DNA from: Pseudomonadota bacterium
GTDB lineage: Bacteria > Desulfobacterota > Anaeroferrophillalia > Anaeroferrophillales > Tharpellaceae
DNA: 60,036 bases
Reading direction: 5' to 3'
NCBI GenBank assembly: GCA_011049115.1
Contig: DSCM01000089.1
Span: forward strand, 1-60,036
Position 1 is the stretch's first letter, and every line of letters begins with the position of its first letter. The notes under the pieces were generated by a model, which had not been told where the DNA came from, did not search any database, and worked only from the letters and a program-made list of their open reading frames with translations. This document shows positions 29,577 to 38,469 of the stretch, piece after piece. Made by a program: the position numbers and the translations under genes.

Positions 29577-30174
29577 TTCAAAAGGCTATCCCTTAAGCGG
29601 CGCCGTACTCGCCGGCGGCAGTTCTCGACGACTGGGAGGACGAGACAAAACCCGGCTCAGATTCGGCTCCCAGAGCCTTCTTGAGCGGACAATTTCGCTA
29701 TTGGACGTTATCTGCGACGAAATTCTGATCAGCAGTAACACCCTTCACGACCATCCCCAGGGGCGCATCATCCCGGATCTGGAGAAAAATCAGGGTCCTC
29801 TGGGCGCCATCAACAGCTGCCTACGTGAGGCCCGTCATCCTTATCTATTGATTGTTGCCGGGGACATGCCCTTCATCGAACTTCCCGCCCTGCGAAAACT
29901 CTGGCAGGAACGGGAAAATTTCGACGTGATTTTACCCCAGACCCCCGACGGTCTACAACCACTAACCGCGCTCTACAATAAGAATTGTCTGCCCGCAATT
30001 GAGTCAAACCTGAAACAGAACCATTTAAAAATAAAAAGCTTCTTCGGCTCCGTCAGGGTGAAAACCATCCCCTGCGCCTTCTTTCCTGAGAGTTTTCCGA
30101 AGAACACCTTTCTCAACATCAATTCACCCGAGGATCTGCGGGCAGCCCGGTCTCTGTATGGCGCTTGGAATTAA
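29560..30174 (+). CDS. mobA: Molybdenum cofactor guanylyltransferase
   Basis: Transfers GMP to molybdopterin. The 204-residue nucleotidyltransferase shows the GTP-binding AVLAGGSSRRLGGRDK and GPLGAI segments and the metal-site VAGDMPF. Its start lies inside the end of mobB. No further MoCo gene follows. Confidence 0.93.
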   Translation: MPTNPDSKGYPLSGAVLAGGSSRRLGGRDKTRLRFGSQSLLERTISLLDVICDEILISSNTLHDHPQGRIIPDLEKNQGPLGAINSCLREARHPYLLIVAGDMPFIELPALRKLWQERENFDVILPQTPDGLQPLTALYNKNCLPAIESNLKQNHLKIKSFFGSVRVKTIPCAFFPESFPKNTFLNINSPEDLRAARSLYGAWN

Positions 30175-30214
30175 AGTAATTGAATCTTCAACTATTATCT
30201 GCTAATATACGTAG

Positions 30215-30231
30215 ACGGCCATCTAGGCCGT
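30215..30231. repeat. Small inverted repeat after mobA
   Basis: ACGGCC, 5-base loop, GGCCGT, 40 bases after the mobA stop. There is no following T-run, so it is only a weak terminator candidate. The rest of the 254-base gap to the helicase gene holds no gene. Confidence 0.3.
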
Positions 30232-30428
30232 TCCGGCTTCGGCAGGGACAACCCGACATCTTCGAAACCGAATATCCTCGATACTTTCCGGTTTATTTTT
30301 ACGCCCGGGCCTTTTAGCTGTTTGTCCGCGGCCCCAAAAAGCGAACAAGCTGAACAAGGCTTCGCTTATCCAAGTCATGAACCGGAACACGGGAATCCCC
30401 TAAACCTCCTTCATAAAGGGAAAGAAAA

Positions 30429-32123
30429 GTGCAACAAGTCTTCAGCGACACCCGCTTCAACCAACTCGAACTCCCCGCTTCGGTTCTCACCGGAATTGAA
30501 GCGGCCGGCTATCAATACTGCACCCCGGTCCAGCAGAAAGTCCTGCCCCTGTCATTGCAAGGGAACAATATTGCCGCCCAGTCCCAGACCGGAACCGGCA
30601 AAACCGCGACCTTTCTCATTACCCTCCTGACCCGTCTGCTACAAAATCCGCAGCCTCCGCAATCCAGCCCTTCCGAAAACGGCATCTGCCGGCCCCGGGC
30701 CCTGATCCTTGCTCCGACCCGGGAACTGGTGATTCAGATCGGCCAGGAAGCAAGCATCATCAGCGCCGCGGGCGGGATCCGTTTTCAGACCATCTACGGC
30801 GGTATCGATTATGAAAAACAACGGCAGGCCCTGCAAAAAAACACAGCCCAGGTAATCGTAGCAACCCCGGGCCGGTTAATCGATTATCAGAAACAAAATG
30901 TCATTTCCCTGAAAGGAATTGAGGTTCTGGTCATCGACGAAGCCGACCGCATGTTTGACATGGGTTTTATTCCTGATGTCCGTTGGCTGCTGCATCGTTG
31001 CTCACCGGCCGGCCAGCGACAATCCCTGCTATTTTCCGCCACGCTCTCCGCCAAGGTCATGGAGCTTGCCTACGAACATCTCAACATCAGCGAAGCGATC
31101 AACATCACGCCGGAACAGATCACGGTAGATAAAATCAAGCAAAGTCTTTACCACGTCGGCAAGGATGAAAAGATGGCGCTTTTATTCGGTCTCCTGCAAA
31201 AGGAGCAACCCGAACGCAGCCTGATCTTTACTAACACCAAAAGAATGGCGGAGATTCTTGAAGGTTACCTCAAAGCCAATGGCTATGCCGCCGCCTGTCT
31301 GACCGGTGATATTCCGCAACAGAAAAGGCAGACCACGCTTGAACGTTTCAAAAACAAACAGTTAACCATCCTGATTGCCACCGATGTCGCTTCACGTGGC
31401 CTCCATATCGAAGCAGTCACCCATGTTTTTAATTACGATCTGCCCCAGGACGCTGAGGATTACGTCCACCGTATCGGGCGTACCGCCCGTATCGGCGCTA
31501 CCGGGACCGCCATCGCTCTGGTGGGAGAGGAAGATGCTTTTTACCTGGAAGCCATCGAGAAACTGGCGGATAAAATTCCGGTCGAATGGGCTGAAGAAGA
31601 AGATTTTATCCGGAATTTCAAACGCTCACCAGCCCGCCCCAGAAGCAGCGCCTCGCCCGCCGGCCGTGGACGCCCCGACAGCCACCGCAAGAGTGGTGAC
31701 GGACGCCGCCCAAGCCGGCCGCCAAGCTCGGAAAGACGGATCAGCGCTAACAAAACCCGCAGCAAAACCACGACGGCCACCCCTGTCGACAGAACCCGGT
31801 CGGACCAGGAAACCGGGTTTCAAAAAACGGAAGGCAAAAGTGGCGGAGAGAGCGGCAATACCGCCAGTGTCCGGCCGCGCCGGCGCCGACCGCCACGTAA
31901 AAGCGGCGAAACGCAAACGGCGAGTTCCCACCCCGCAGCCGCAGGCCGGGAACCAGGCCGAAACGCAAACCCGGCGGCGAGCCCGATCGTCGGCGCCGCC
32001 CCAGGCTCGCCGCCGCCACCCCGACAGCCGGTTTCGCCGGCTCCGGAAAAACCGAAAAAAACCGGCCTCATGGCAAGACTGATCAAACTTTTTCGCAAAG
32101 GAGCGGCCGGCCCGCATGAGTAA
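30429..32123 (+). CDS. DEAD-box RNA helicase (RhlE-like)
   Basis: A 564-residue ATP-dependent RNA helicase. Motifs in order: Q motif GYQYCTPVQQ, Walker A SQTGTGKT, PTREL, VATPGRLID, DEAD in VLVIDEADRMFDMGF, SAT, IFTNTKRM, ATDVASRGLHIE and HRIGRTARIG. After about residue 390 the protein continues as an Arg/Pro/Ser/Gly-rich basic tail typical of RhlE-type enzymes, which would bind RNA non-specifically. It starts with GTG after AAAGGGA. The stop overlaps the DUF1820 start by 8 bases. Confidence 0.93.
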   Translation: MQQVFSDTRFNQLELPASVLTGIEAAGYQYCTPVQQKVLPLSLQGNNIAAQSQTGTGKTATFLITLLTRLLQNPQPPQSSPSENGICRPRALILAPTRELVIQIGQEASIISAAGGIRFQTIYGGIDYEKQRQALQKNTAQVIVATPGRLIDYQKQNVISLKGIEVLVIDEADRMFDMGFIPDVRWLLHRCSPAGQRQSLLFSATLSAKVMELAYEHLNISEAINITPEQITVDKIKQSLYHVGKDEKMALLFGLLQKEQPERSLIFTNTKRMAEILEGYLKANGYAAACLTGDIPQQKRQTTLERFKNKQLTILIATDVASRGLHIEAVTHVFNYDLPQDAEDYVHRIGRTARIGATGTAIALVGEEDAFYLEAIEKLADKIPVEWAEEEDFIRNFKRSPARPRSSASPAGRGRPDSHRKSGDGRRPSRPPSSERRISANKTRSKTTTATPVDRTRSDQETGFQKTEGKSGGESGNTASVRPRRRRPPRKSGETQTASSHPAAAGREPGRNANPAASPIVGAAPGSPPPPRQPVSPAPEKPKKTGLMARLIKLFRKGAAGPHE

Positions 32124-32424
32124 TCCGAAAAAGACAGTTTACCGGGTCTATTTTCAGACCGACGAGCGCAGCTATTCTCTTCTGGCGCGAAGCGTCCGGG
32201 AAGCGGAATTCTTCGGGTTTATTGAAATCTCGGAGATCATCTTTGACGATACCGACCGCATCATCATCTCACTCGAGGACGAAGCCCTGCGCAAGGAATT
32301 CGCCAAGGTCGAAAAGATAGCGATTCCGCATCAGTACATGCGTCGCATTGACCGTCTGGTTGAAAGTGACGACATCGGCGTTTCCTATCTTAAAATCGCC
32401 GACTCCCGAAAAAAAGCTGACTAG
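32116..32424 (+). CDS. DUF1820 family protein
   Basis: A 102-residue soluble protein with YRVYFQTDERSYSLLARSV, EFFGFIEISEIIF and IPHQYMRRIDRL, matching the DUF1820 pattern. Function unknown. It is translationally coupled to the DEAD-box helicase, hinting at an RNA-related or translation-linked role, which is inference only. Confidence 0.75.
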   Translation: MSNPKKTVYRVYFQTDERSYSLLARSVREAEFFGFIEISEIIFDDTDRIIISLEDEALRKEFAKVEKIAIPHQYMRRIDRLVESDDIGVSYLKIADSRKKAD

Positions 32425-32465
32425 GCGCTTCGGGATAAAATCAATCAATTCTAAGGAGCAGAATC

Positions 32466-32750
32466 ATGCACGAACATCATGATCACAACCTCTGTGAAAA
32501 TCACGGACACTGTCACGATTGCAGCAGTCATGCTGAGAGAATGACCTTTTCCGAAAAACTGAAAATGCTTTTAAATCACTGGATCGACCACAATGACAGT
32601 CACCAGGCCGACTACAAGAAGTGGGCCGCCCAAGCCCGGGAAGAAGGACAGAACGAAGTGGTGGAAAAGATACTTGAAGCGATGCAGCTGTTCAACGAAG
32701 GCAACCAGCGCTTACGTCAGGCCCAGCAGATCATGGAGATGGATGCTTAA
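32466..32750 (+). CDS. Small His-rich protein with helical C terminus
   Basis: A 94-residue protein. The first 24 residues (MHEHHDHNLCENHGHCHDC) contain nine His and three Cys, a likely metal-binding tail. The rest is predicted helical (MTFSEKLKMLLNHWIDHNDSH...). AAGGAGCA precedes the ATG. Its stop lies 2 bases before the tyrS start. The family is not recognised with certainty, though it may be a small zinc- or nickel-buffering protein. Confidence 0.65.
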   Translation: MHEHHDHNLCENHGHCHDCSSHAERMTFSEKLKMLLNHWIDHNDSHQADYKKWAAQAREEGQNEVVEKILEAMQLFNEGNQRLRQAQQIMEMDA

Positions 32751-32752
32751 TC

Positions 32753-34039
32753 ATGAAGAGCCAGGTTTACCAAGAGCTTGAAGAGCGGGGCTTGATCTAC
32801 CAAAGCACCGACAGCGCCGGACTGCAGCAACTATTAGAAAGCGGCCCTCAGAACTTCTATATCGGTTTTGATCCGACGGCTAACAGTCTCCATGTCGGCA
32901 GCCTGATCCCGATCATCGTGATGATGCATCTGCAAAAGGCCGGTCATCACCCCATCGCCATTCTGGGCGGCGGGACCGCTATGGTCGGCGACCCCAGCGG
33001 TAAAACCGAACTGCGTCAGATGCTGACTCCGGAAAATATCGCCGAAAACGGCCGCGGCATCGCCGCCCAACTCGGTCGCTTTCTTGATTTTACCAAGGAT
33101 CGCTGCCAGCTGATCAATAACGCCGACTGGCTTTCCGAACTCAAATACGTCGATTTTCTGCGCGACATCGGACGTCATTTCAGCGTCAATCGCATGCTCA
33201 CTGCGGAGTCCTACAAACAACGTCTGGAAACCGGTCTTTCTTTCATTGAATTCAACTACATGCTCCTGCAGGCCTACGACTTCCATATTTTAAGCCGGGA
33301 TCGGCGGTGCCGTATTCAGATGGGCGGCCAGGATCAGTGGGGCAACATTGTCGCCGGCATTGATCTGATCCGGCGCACTCAGAGTCTTGAAGCCTATGGC
33401 GTCACCTTTCCCCTGCTGACCACCAGCAACGGTGAAAAATTCGGTAAAACCGCAGCCGGCGCCGTCTGGCTCGCGGAGGAAAGAACTTCGGTTTTTGATT
33501 TTTATCAATTCTGGCGTAATTGCGAGGATTCCGAGCTGGAACGACTCTTGAAATTTTTCACCTTTCTGCCTCTCTCCGAAATCAGAGACCTGGCTGCCTT
33601 GCAGGACCAGGGCATCAACCGCGCCAAGGAAATTCTTGCTTACGAGGTCACGGCCCTGGTTCATGGTCATAACAAAGCCTTTCTTGCCTTTCAGACCGCT
33701 GTCAACCGTTTCGGCTGCGCCGATCCGGAAAAAATCATTCCGACTTCGTCTATGATCTATAATCTCAACCCGGAGCAAAGCCAGGATGACCTTCCCCAAC
33801 TGACAATTACGCCCGCTCAACTGGCAAACGGAATATCCTTGATCGAGCTCTTTGTCGAAAGCGGTCTGGCCACTTCAAAAGGTCAGGCTCGACGCCTTTT
33901 TGAACAGGGGGGAGCTTATCTGAACGAGGAACGCCTGCATGAGGACCGCTCTTTACGAAAAACGGATTTTAACCATACGAAGTTGCTCCTGCGCGCCGGG
34001 AAAAAGCGCTATCATCAGATTGTGCTGAGTTCCTCGTAA
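32753..34039 (+). CDS. tyrS: Tyrosyl-tRNA synthetase
   Basis: Class Ic synthetase of 428 residues. The N-terminal GFDPTANSLHVGS contains the HIGH equivalent (HVGS), QMGGQDQWGNI binds tyrosine, and KFGKT is the KMSKS equivalent. A C-terminal S4 RNA-binding domain (GLATSKGQARRLFEQGGAYLNEER) is complete. It is the last gene of the helicase-DUF1820-His-rich-tyrS run and is convergent with the response regulator. Confidence 0.96.
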   Translation: MKSQVYQELEERGLIYQSTDSAGLQQLLESGPQNFYIGFDPTANSLHVGSLIPIIVMMHLQKAGHHPIAILGGGTAMVGDPSGKTELRQMLTPENIAENGRGIAAQLGRFLDFTKDRCQLINNADWLSELKYVDFLRDIGRHFSVNRMLTAESYKQRLETGLSFIEFNYMLLQAYDFHILSRDRRCRIQMGGQDQWGNIVAGIDLIRRTQSLEAYGVTFPLLTTSNGEKFGKTAAGAVWLAEERTSVFDFYQFWRNCEDSELERLLKFFTFLPLSEIRDLAALQDQGINRAKEILAYEVTALVHGHNKAFLAFQTAVNRFGCADPEKIIPTSSMIYNLNPEQSQDDLPQLTITPAQLANGISLIELFVESGLATSKGQARRLFEQGGAYLNEERLHEDRSLRKTDFNHTKLLLRAGKKRYHQIVLSSS

Positions 34040-34201
34040 ATTCAGCCTGGCGCGGCCGGATTCCGTATTCACCGGAGAAAAACCACCCCGATTAAAACCA
34101 CTAAAACCACAGGGGCGCCCAATACGCCGCCCGGAATCAGGTGCCCGCGGCGGAAGTTTTTGCTGTTGGCGGCCGGACATTGACGACGTCACGGCCATGA
34201 T

Positions 34202-34903
34202 TTAGGCCACGAAACGGTAGCCGACGCCGACCACGGTCTGAATGTAACGGGGATTTTCCGGATCGGTTTCGATTTTGCAGCGCAGGTGGCGGATGTGAAC
34301 ATCGATGGCCCGGCTCCAGGAATAAAGCTCACGGTTGCCCCAGAGGGCGCGGCGAATATCTTCCCGACTTAAAACCCGGTCGCGATTTTCAGCCAGTAGG
34401 GCCAGAAGTTTGAACTCCTTATGGGTAAGCCCGGCATCTCGCTGGTCGACGCGGGCCTGTTTAAGCCGATAATCGATCAACAGACCGCCGAAGCTCAAGG
34501 GTTCAACCGGAGCGTCGCCGGCGGCCGTCCCCCGGCGACGCAAGCAGCTCTTGATCCGGGCCAATAATTCAAGAAAGGCGAAGGGTTTGACCACATAATC
34601 ATCGGCTCCGCACTCGAAACCCAGTACCTTGTCGGCCAGACCGTCGCGCGCGGTCAGCATGATGATCGGCAACCCTTCGCCGTATTCGGAGCGCAAGCGC
34701 CGGCAGACCTGGATGCCGTCATGATCGGGCAGACTCAGATCGAGAATCAGCAGCTCAGGCAATTCCCGGGCCAGCGCCGCGAAAGCCTCCCGGCCGTTCA
34801 GACAGCTTACCACGCGGTAACCGGCCAGCTGGAGATTGCCGCGCAGAACCGTCTGAATATCGGGATCGTCGTCGACGACCATGATGGTTATCTCACGCGT
34901 CAT
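34202..34903 (-). CDS. OmpR/PhoB-type response regulator
   Basis: A 233-residue regulator with an intact receiver: VVDDDPD acidic pair, acceptor Asp in LLILDLSLPDHDG, Lys in VVKPFAF. A winged-helix C-terminal DNA-binding domain follows (LTHKEFKLLALLAENRDRVLSRE and AIDVHIRHLRCKIE). It overlaps the kinase gene by 11 bases, so this is a cognate pair. Regulators of this class usually bind tandem half-sites 10-11 bp apart, which fits the TTAAC repeats at 36727 and 51157. That link is inference. Confidence 0.93.
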   Translation of the reverse strand: MTREITIMVVDDDPDIQTVLRGNLQLAGYRVVSCLNGREAFAALARELPELLILDLSLPDHDGIQVCRRLRSEYGEGLPIIMLTARDGLADKVLGFECGADDYVVKPFAFLELLARIKSCLRRRGTAAGDAPVEPLSFGGLLIDYRLKQARVDQRDAGLTHKEFKLLALLAENRDRVLSREDIRRALWGNRELYSWSRAIDVHIRHLRCKIETDPENPRYIQTVVGVGYRFVA

Positions 34904-36581
34904 CCTTCTTTCCCTCCTCTTTTTCCTCCATCACCGGCGTTGCCGCTGGCCCGGCCGGGGACTGTCGCGGCAGGTAAACCGTAAACACAGTTTCGACTCC
35001 AGGGCTGCTGACCACCGTCAAGCGACCGCCGTGAGCCTCGATCAGGCCCTTGGCGACAGCCAGGCCGATTCCGCTGCCGCCGCCGTCCTTGGAATGGCGG
35101 CAGCGATATCGAGTGAAGATCTCTTCCAGTTCCCGGGCTTCAATCCCGGAACCATGATCGACCACCTCGACCACGACGCCATCGGCTTCGGGCAACAAAC
35201 GCATTTCCACCGTCTGACCGGGCGGCGAAAAGCGCAGGGCGTTATCGATCAGGTTGATGAAAACCTGGTTAAGTCGGCGGTAATCGGCGTATAGTCTGAC
35301 TTCCGGAATCGCCGGGCAGCGAATTTCGATACCCATTCTGGCGGCTTCAGCCCGAAAAAGCAAGGCTACCTCCTGCAGCAGCATGCCCAGATCGAGCGCC
35401 TCATATTCAAGTTCGATCTGGTCAAGCTCGATGCGGGCCAGGTCGAGCAGGCGGCTGACCATGGCGATCAAGCCCCGAATATTGCGTTCGATAAGCTGCA
35501 AATAAGAACGCTGGTCCTCGTTGTCGACCGTCTGCAGGAGATAATCCACCCCACCCTGGATATTGGTCAGCGGCGTCCGCAACTCATGCGAAACCGTGGC
35601 CAGAAAATCGGTTTTCATGGCGTCGCGCCGCCGCAGACCCAGGTTGGCCTCGTTGAGCTCCCGGTTGACCTCCACCAATTCCCGCGTCGCCCGGGCAACC
35701 TTTTTTTCCATTTCTTCATGCTGACGCCGCAGGGCCGCGGCCAGCTCGGCGAAACCGACGGCCAGTTCACCGATTTCATCTTGACGTCGCAGGATCGGCA
35801 CCGGGAAATTGATATCCTGTTCGAAAGCGCGCATCTGCCGGCGCAAACGTTTCAATGGGCGCACGGTCAAATTGTAGTTAAGGATGAAAAGCACGGCGAG
35901 GGTCGACAGGAAGATAAAGACGGCGTCCCGAAAAAGTGCCCACGAGAGCTGCCTGATGCGACTTTCCGCCGTGTCGCTGGGGATGATAACGCTCAGACAT
36001 CCGCGCAGGTCGCCAACCCTGTAACCCTCGTATTCCCGATGACAACCAAGGCAGCCGGCCTCGATAAAGAGGGGGCGGATATGACGAAAGACCTTTTGCC
36101 CGTCCAACTCCTGCAGGAGATTGACTTCAGCCGCCCCCCGTTCGGCGAAATCGGCCAGGGCCCGCCGCTCGGTTTCGTCCGGAGCGTTGTCGGGGTTGAT
36201 CAGCCGGGTGCTGGTCAGGCGGAAACGATAAACCCCCTGTTTCATGGCGTATTTGGACAGTTCACGCGTGACCAGGGCGGGATTGCAAAGCTGCAGCCGG
36301 CAGCCATTCAAACTCAACTCGCTGCCGGGAAGATGAGGGTTGCCGGAGGTCCAGCGTACGTAAACCCCTCCCTGATCCGACAGCCAGCTGCGGGTCAGCA
36401 ACACCTGGCGTCCCAGCAAGCGGGCCTGGCTCTCCAACTGTCCCATAATAAAGGTCTTTTCCGTCTGAAACTGACGGGAAAAGAGCACGCCCACCCCGAT
36501 CAGCAGCAATCCGGAGACTCCGATCAGATATTTACCGCCGAGCCCCATGGCCGCAATCCGTCTTTTGATAAAACTCCGCAT
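34893..36581 (-). CDS. c-haem-binding sensor histidine kinase (DUF3365/Tll0287 type)
   Basis: A 562-residue inner-membrane kinase. A first transmembrane segment (about 18-33) is followed by a periplasmic DUF3365-like sensor with a single haem c motif C177-L-G-C-H181 (GCLGCHREY), a second membrane segment (about 213-232) and a HAMP linker. Then come a HisKA domain with SHELRTPLT (His near 343) and HATPase boxes GSGIEA and GSGIGLAVAKG. The haem suggests sensing of redox state or a gas such as NO. It starts at ATG 36581 after ATAGGAGA. Divergent 265 bases from the Rieske operon, it is the likely controller of that operon. Confidence 0.92.
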   Translation of the reverse strand: MRSFIKRRIAAMGLGGKYLIGVSGLLLIGVGVLFSRQFQTEKTFIMGQLESQARLLGRQVLLTRSWLSDQGGVYVRWTSGNPHLPGSELSLNGCRLQLCNPALVTRELSKYAMKQGVYRFRLTSTRLINPDNAPDETERRALADFAERGAAEVNLLQELDGQKVFRHIRPLFIEAGCLGCHREYEGYRVGDLRGCLSVIIPSDTAESRIRQLSWALFRDAVFIFLSTLAVLFILNYNLTVRPLKRLRRQMRAFEQDINFPVPILRRQDEIGELAVGFAELAAALRRQHEEMEKKVARATRELVEVNRELNEANLGLRRRDAMKTDFLATVSHELRTPLTNIQGGVDYLLQTVDNEDQRSYLQLIERNIRGLIAMVSRLLDLARIELDQIELEYEALDLGMLLQEVALLFRAEAARMGIEIRCPAIPEVRLYADYRRLNQVFINLIDNALRFSPPGQTVEMRLLPEADGVVVEVVDHGSGIEARELEEIFTRYRCRHSKDGGGSGIGLAVAKGLIEAHGGRLTVVSSPGVETVFTVYLPRQSPAGPAATPVMEEKEEGKKDDA

Positions 36582-36726
36582 ATTCTCCTATCGCAGGCTC
36601 CATTCCGGCTGTGAATGCTCGTCAGCCCAGCCTTTTCCGAGACCGCCGACAAACTCGACCCGCCCCCGATTCAGTCAGAACACTTCGATGACGAACTTTC
36701 AATTTCATATCGAAGTAGAACCTATT

Positions 36727-36751
36727 TTAACATTAAATTAACATCATTAAC
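36727..36751 (+). promoter_or_regulatory. TTAAC direct repeats, candidate response-regulator site
   Basis: TTAAC occurs at 36727-36731, 36738-36742 and 36747-36751, an 11-bp spacing then a 9-bp spacing. The first 16 bases, TTAACATTAAATTAAC, match 14 of 16 positions of the repeat upstream of the second octahaem gene (51157-51172). It lies 96-120 bases before the Rieske start and about 150 before the kinase start. Confidence 0.6.
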
Positions 36752-36846
36752 CAGCACTTTACATGGAGTATGCTATTTTTCGTAATGATAAACAGGCGAC
36801 CAACAATCAGTTTCGCCAACCGCCATTGTCTGGAGAAAAGCCGATT

Positions 36847-37305
36847 ATGAAAAAAGACAGCCAAAACAACCGGCGGCTGGGACGGCGGGATTTCCTCGCC
36901 AACGCGGCCGTGACCGTGGGTCTGACCGCCGTCCTGGGCCTGGCCGGAACCTATGGTGTCCGCTATTTGGTGCCGCGGGCGCGGAAAAAGACCTTCGTCG
37001 ACGTCCTTGTCAGCAACGTCGGTGAGCTGGCGCCCGGCGGCGCCCGGGAATTCATCGACGGCCGCGGCCGCAAGGGTATCATTATCAATCACGCCGGACA
37101 GATCAAGGCCTTTTCCAAGATCTGCACCCATCTCGGTTGCGAAGTCGAGTGGCACGACCAGACCAAGCAATTCTACTGCCCCTGTCACGAGGGTTTCTTC
37201 GCCGCCGATGGCCGCAATATCAAGGGCCCGCCCCCCCGGCCGCTAGACGAATACAAGGTTACGCTCAAGGACGATAACATCTACGTTGCCATAGAGAAGG
37301 TGTGA
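36847..37305 (+). CDS. Rieske iron-sulfur protein of a cytochrome bc complex
   Basis: A 152-residue [2Fe-2S] protein exported by the Tat route (RRDFLANAAVTVGL, residues 13-26). The cluster ligands are C93, H95, C111 and H114 in CTHLGC and CPCHEG, with C98 and C113 placed to form the stabilising disulfide. The usual CPCHG(S) glycine-serine is EG here, which may shift its potential. The ATG at 36847 is preferred over 36763 because the twin-arginine signal then sits at the N terminus, with GGAG upstream. The stop overlaps the cytochrome b start region, giving a tight operon. Confidence 0.93.
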   Translation: MKKDSQNNRRLGRRDFLANAAVTVGLTAVLGLAGTYGVRYLVPRARKKTFVDVLVSNVGELAPGGAREFIDGRGRKGIIINHAGQIKAFSKICTHLGCEVEWHDQTKQFYCPCHEGFFAADGRNIKGPPPRPLDEYKVTLKDDNIYVAIEKV

Positions 37306-37307
37306 TC

Positions 37308-38021
37308 ATGGAAAAGCAAGAGCAAACCCAGGGATGGATTGATAAAACCCTGCCGGTGGACTGGCGCAAAGTCAAGGAAGAAGCGGTCGGCGAAATTCTC
37401 CCCGGCCATATGAAGCTCTGGTGGTACTGCCTCGGCGGCGTACCGGCGATCATGTTCCTGATCCTGGTGGTCACCGGTATCATGCTGGCTTTTCACTACG
37501 TGCCGCACCCGGACATGGCCTATGAGAGCGTCTTCCGGATTACCACGGAAATTCCCTATGGCTGGTGGCTGCGCTCGATTCACCGCTGGAGCGCCGAAAT
37601 TATGGTGGTGACCGTTTCCCTGCATGCCATCCGGGTGTTTGCCACCGGCGCCTACCGCCATCCCCGGGAACTGTGCTGGATCACCGGAGCCCTGCTCCTG
37701 CTGCTGACCTTCGGAGTGGCCTTTACCGGCTACTCCCTGGTGTACACGCAGATGTCCTATTGGGCCATGACTATCGGCACCGGCATCGCCACCAAGACCC
37801 CGCTGATCGGGCCTTTCCTCGCCCGTTTTCTGCTCGGTGGCGAGGTCATCGGCGAGGCCACCCTGAACCGATTCTTCATTCTCCATGCCGCCCTGCTCCC
37901 CACCGTTATTTTTCTGATGATTTTTGTCCATATCATTTTAATCCGTCTGCATGGGGTGGCCGAACATCTGGTCGGCATCCAGCGTGAAGTGGTGCGCGGT
38001 CTGTCGCACGGCGACGAATAA
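37308..38021 (+). CDS. Cytochrome b, N-terminal (b6-like) subunit
   Basis: A 237-residue four-helix cytochrome b. Haem ligands are H92 and H106, and H193 and H208. The second pair has 14 residues between ligands, as in cytochrome b6 rather than mitochondrial cytochrome b. The quinone-site region WWLRSIHRWSAE is present. It is split from its C-terminal partner, again as in b6f. Electrons would pass from quinol through this subunit to the Rieske protein. Start ATG 37308, 3 bases after the Rieske stop. Confidence 0.94.
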   Translation: MEKQEQTQGWIDKTLPVDWRKVKEEAVGEILPGHMKLWWYCLGGVPAIMFLILVVTGIMLAFHYVPHPDMAYESVFRITTEIPYGWWLRSIHRWSAEIMVVTVSLHAIRVFATGAYRHPRELCWITGALLLLLTFGVAFTGYSLVYTQMSYWAMTIGTGIATKTPLIGPFLARFLLGGEVIGEATLNRFFILHAALLPTVIFLMIFVHIILIRLHGVAEHLVGIQREVVRGLSHGDE

Positions 38022-38035
38022 CCAGGAGGAAACCG

Positions 38036-38434
38036 ATGACCAAACCAACCCCCCGGCATCCCGAAAACAGCTACCGTTTTTTCCCAGACCACGTTCTGAC
38101 CGAGGTCAACATCGGGCTTTTTCTCTTTTTTCTCTGCTGCGTCCTGGCCATCGTTCTGCCGGTCGAGGTCGGCGAGAAGGCCAACCCCCTGGTGACGCCG
38201 GAGCACATCAAGCCCGAATGGTACTTTTTCCCCATGTACAAGTGGATCAAGCTGACCCCCGAAATAATCGGTCTCTTCGTACCCATGATTGTGATCGCGG
38301 TTTTCATCTTCTGGCCCCTGGTCGACAATTTTCTCGTCAAAGTCAGCGGCAGCCGCAACCTTCCCAGCATCATCGGTGTTATCGGCATGGTTTTCGTTAC
38401 CACCCTGATGATCATGGAAGCTTTTCCGCATTGA
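38036..38434 (+). CDS. Cytochrome b C-terminal (subunit IV-like) protein
   Basis: A 132-residue membrane protein with three hydrophobic helices and the Qo-site motif PEWYFFP (residues about 59-65), corresponding to the PEWY of subunit IV. It follows the b6-like gene by 14 bases with an AGGAGGAAA site. Together the pair forms a complete split cytochrome b. Confidence 0.92.
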   Translation: MTKPTPRHPENSYRFFPDHVLTEVNIGLFLFFLCCVLAIVLPVEVGEKANPLVTPEHIKPEWYFFPMYKWIKLTPEIIGLFVPMIVIAVFIFWPLVDNFLVKVSGSRNLPSIIGVIGMVFVTTLMIMEAFPH

Positions 38435-38469
38435 ATTTCTTGAGATTTTAACCAAAGGGGAGAATAAAC

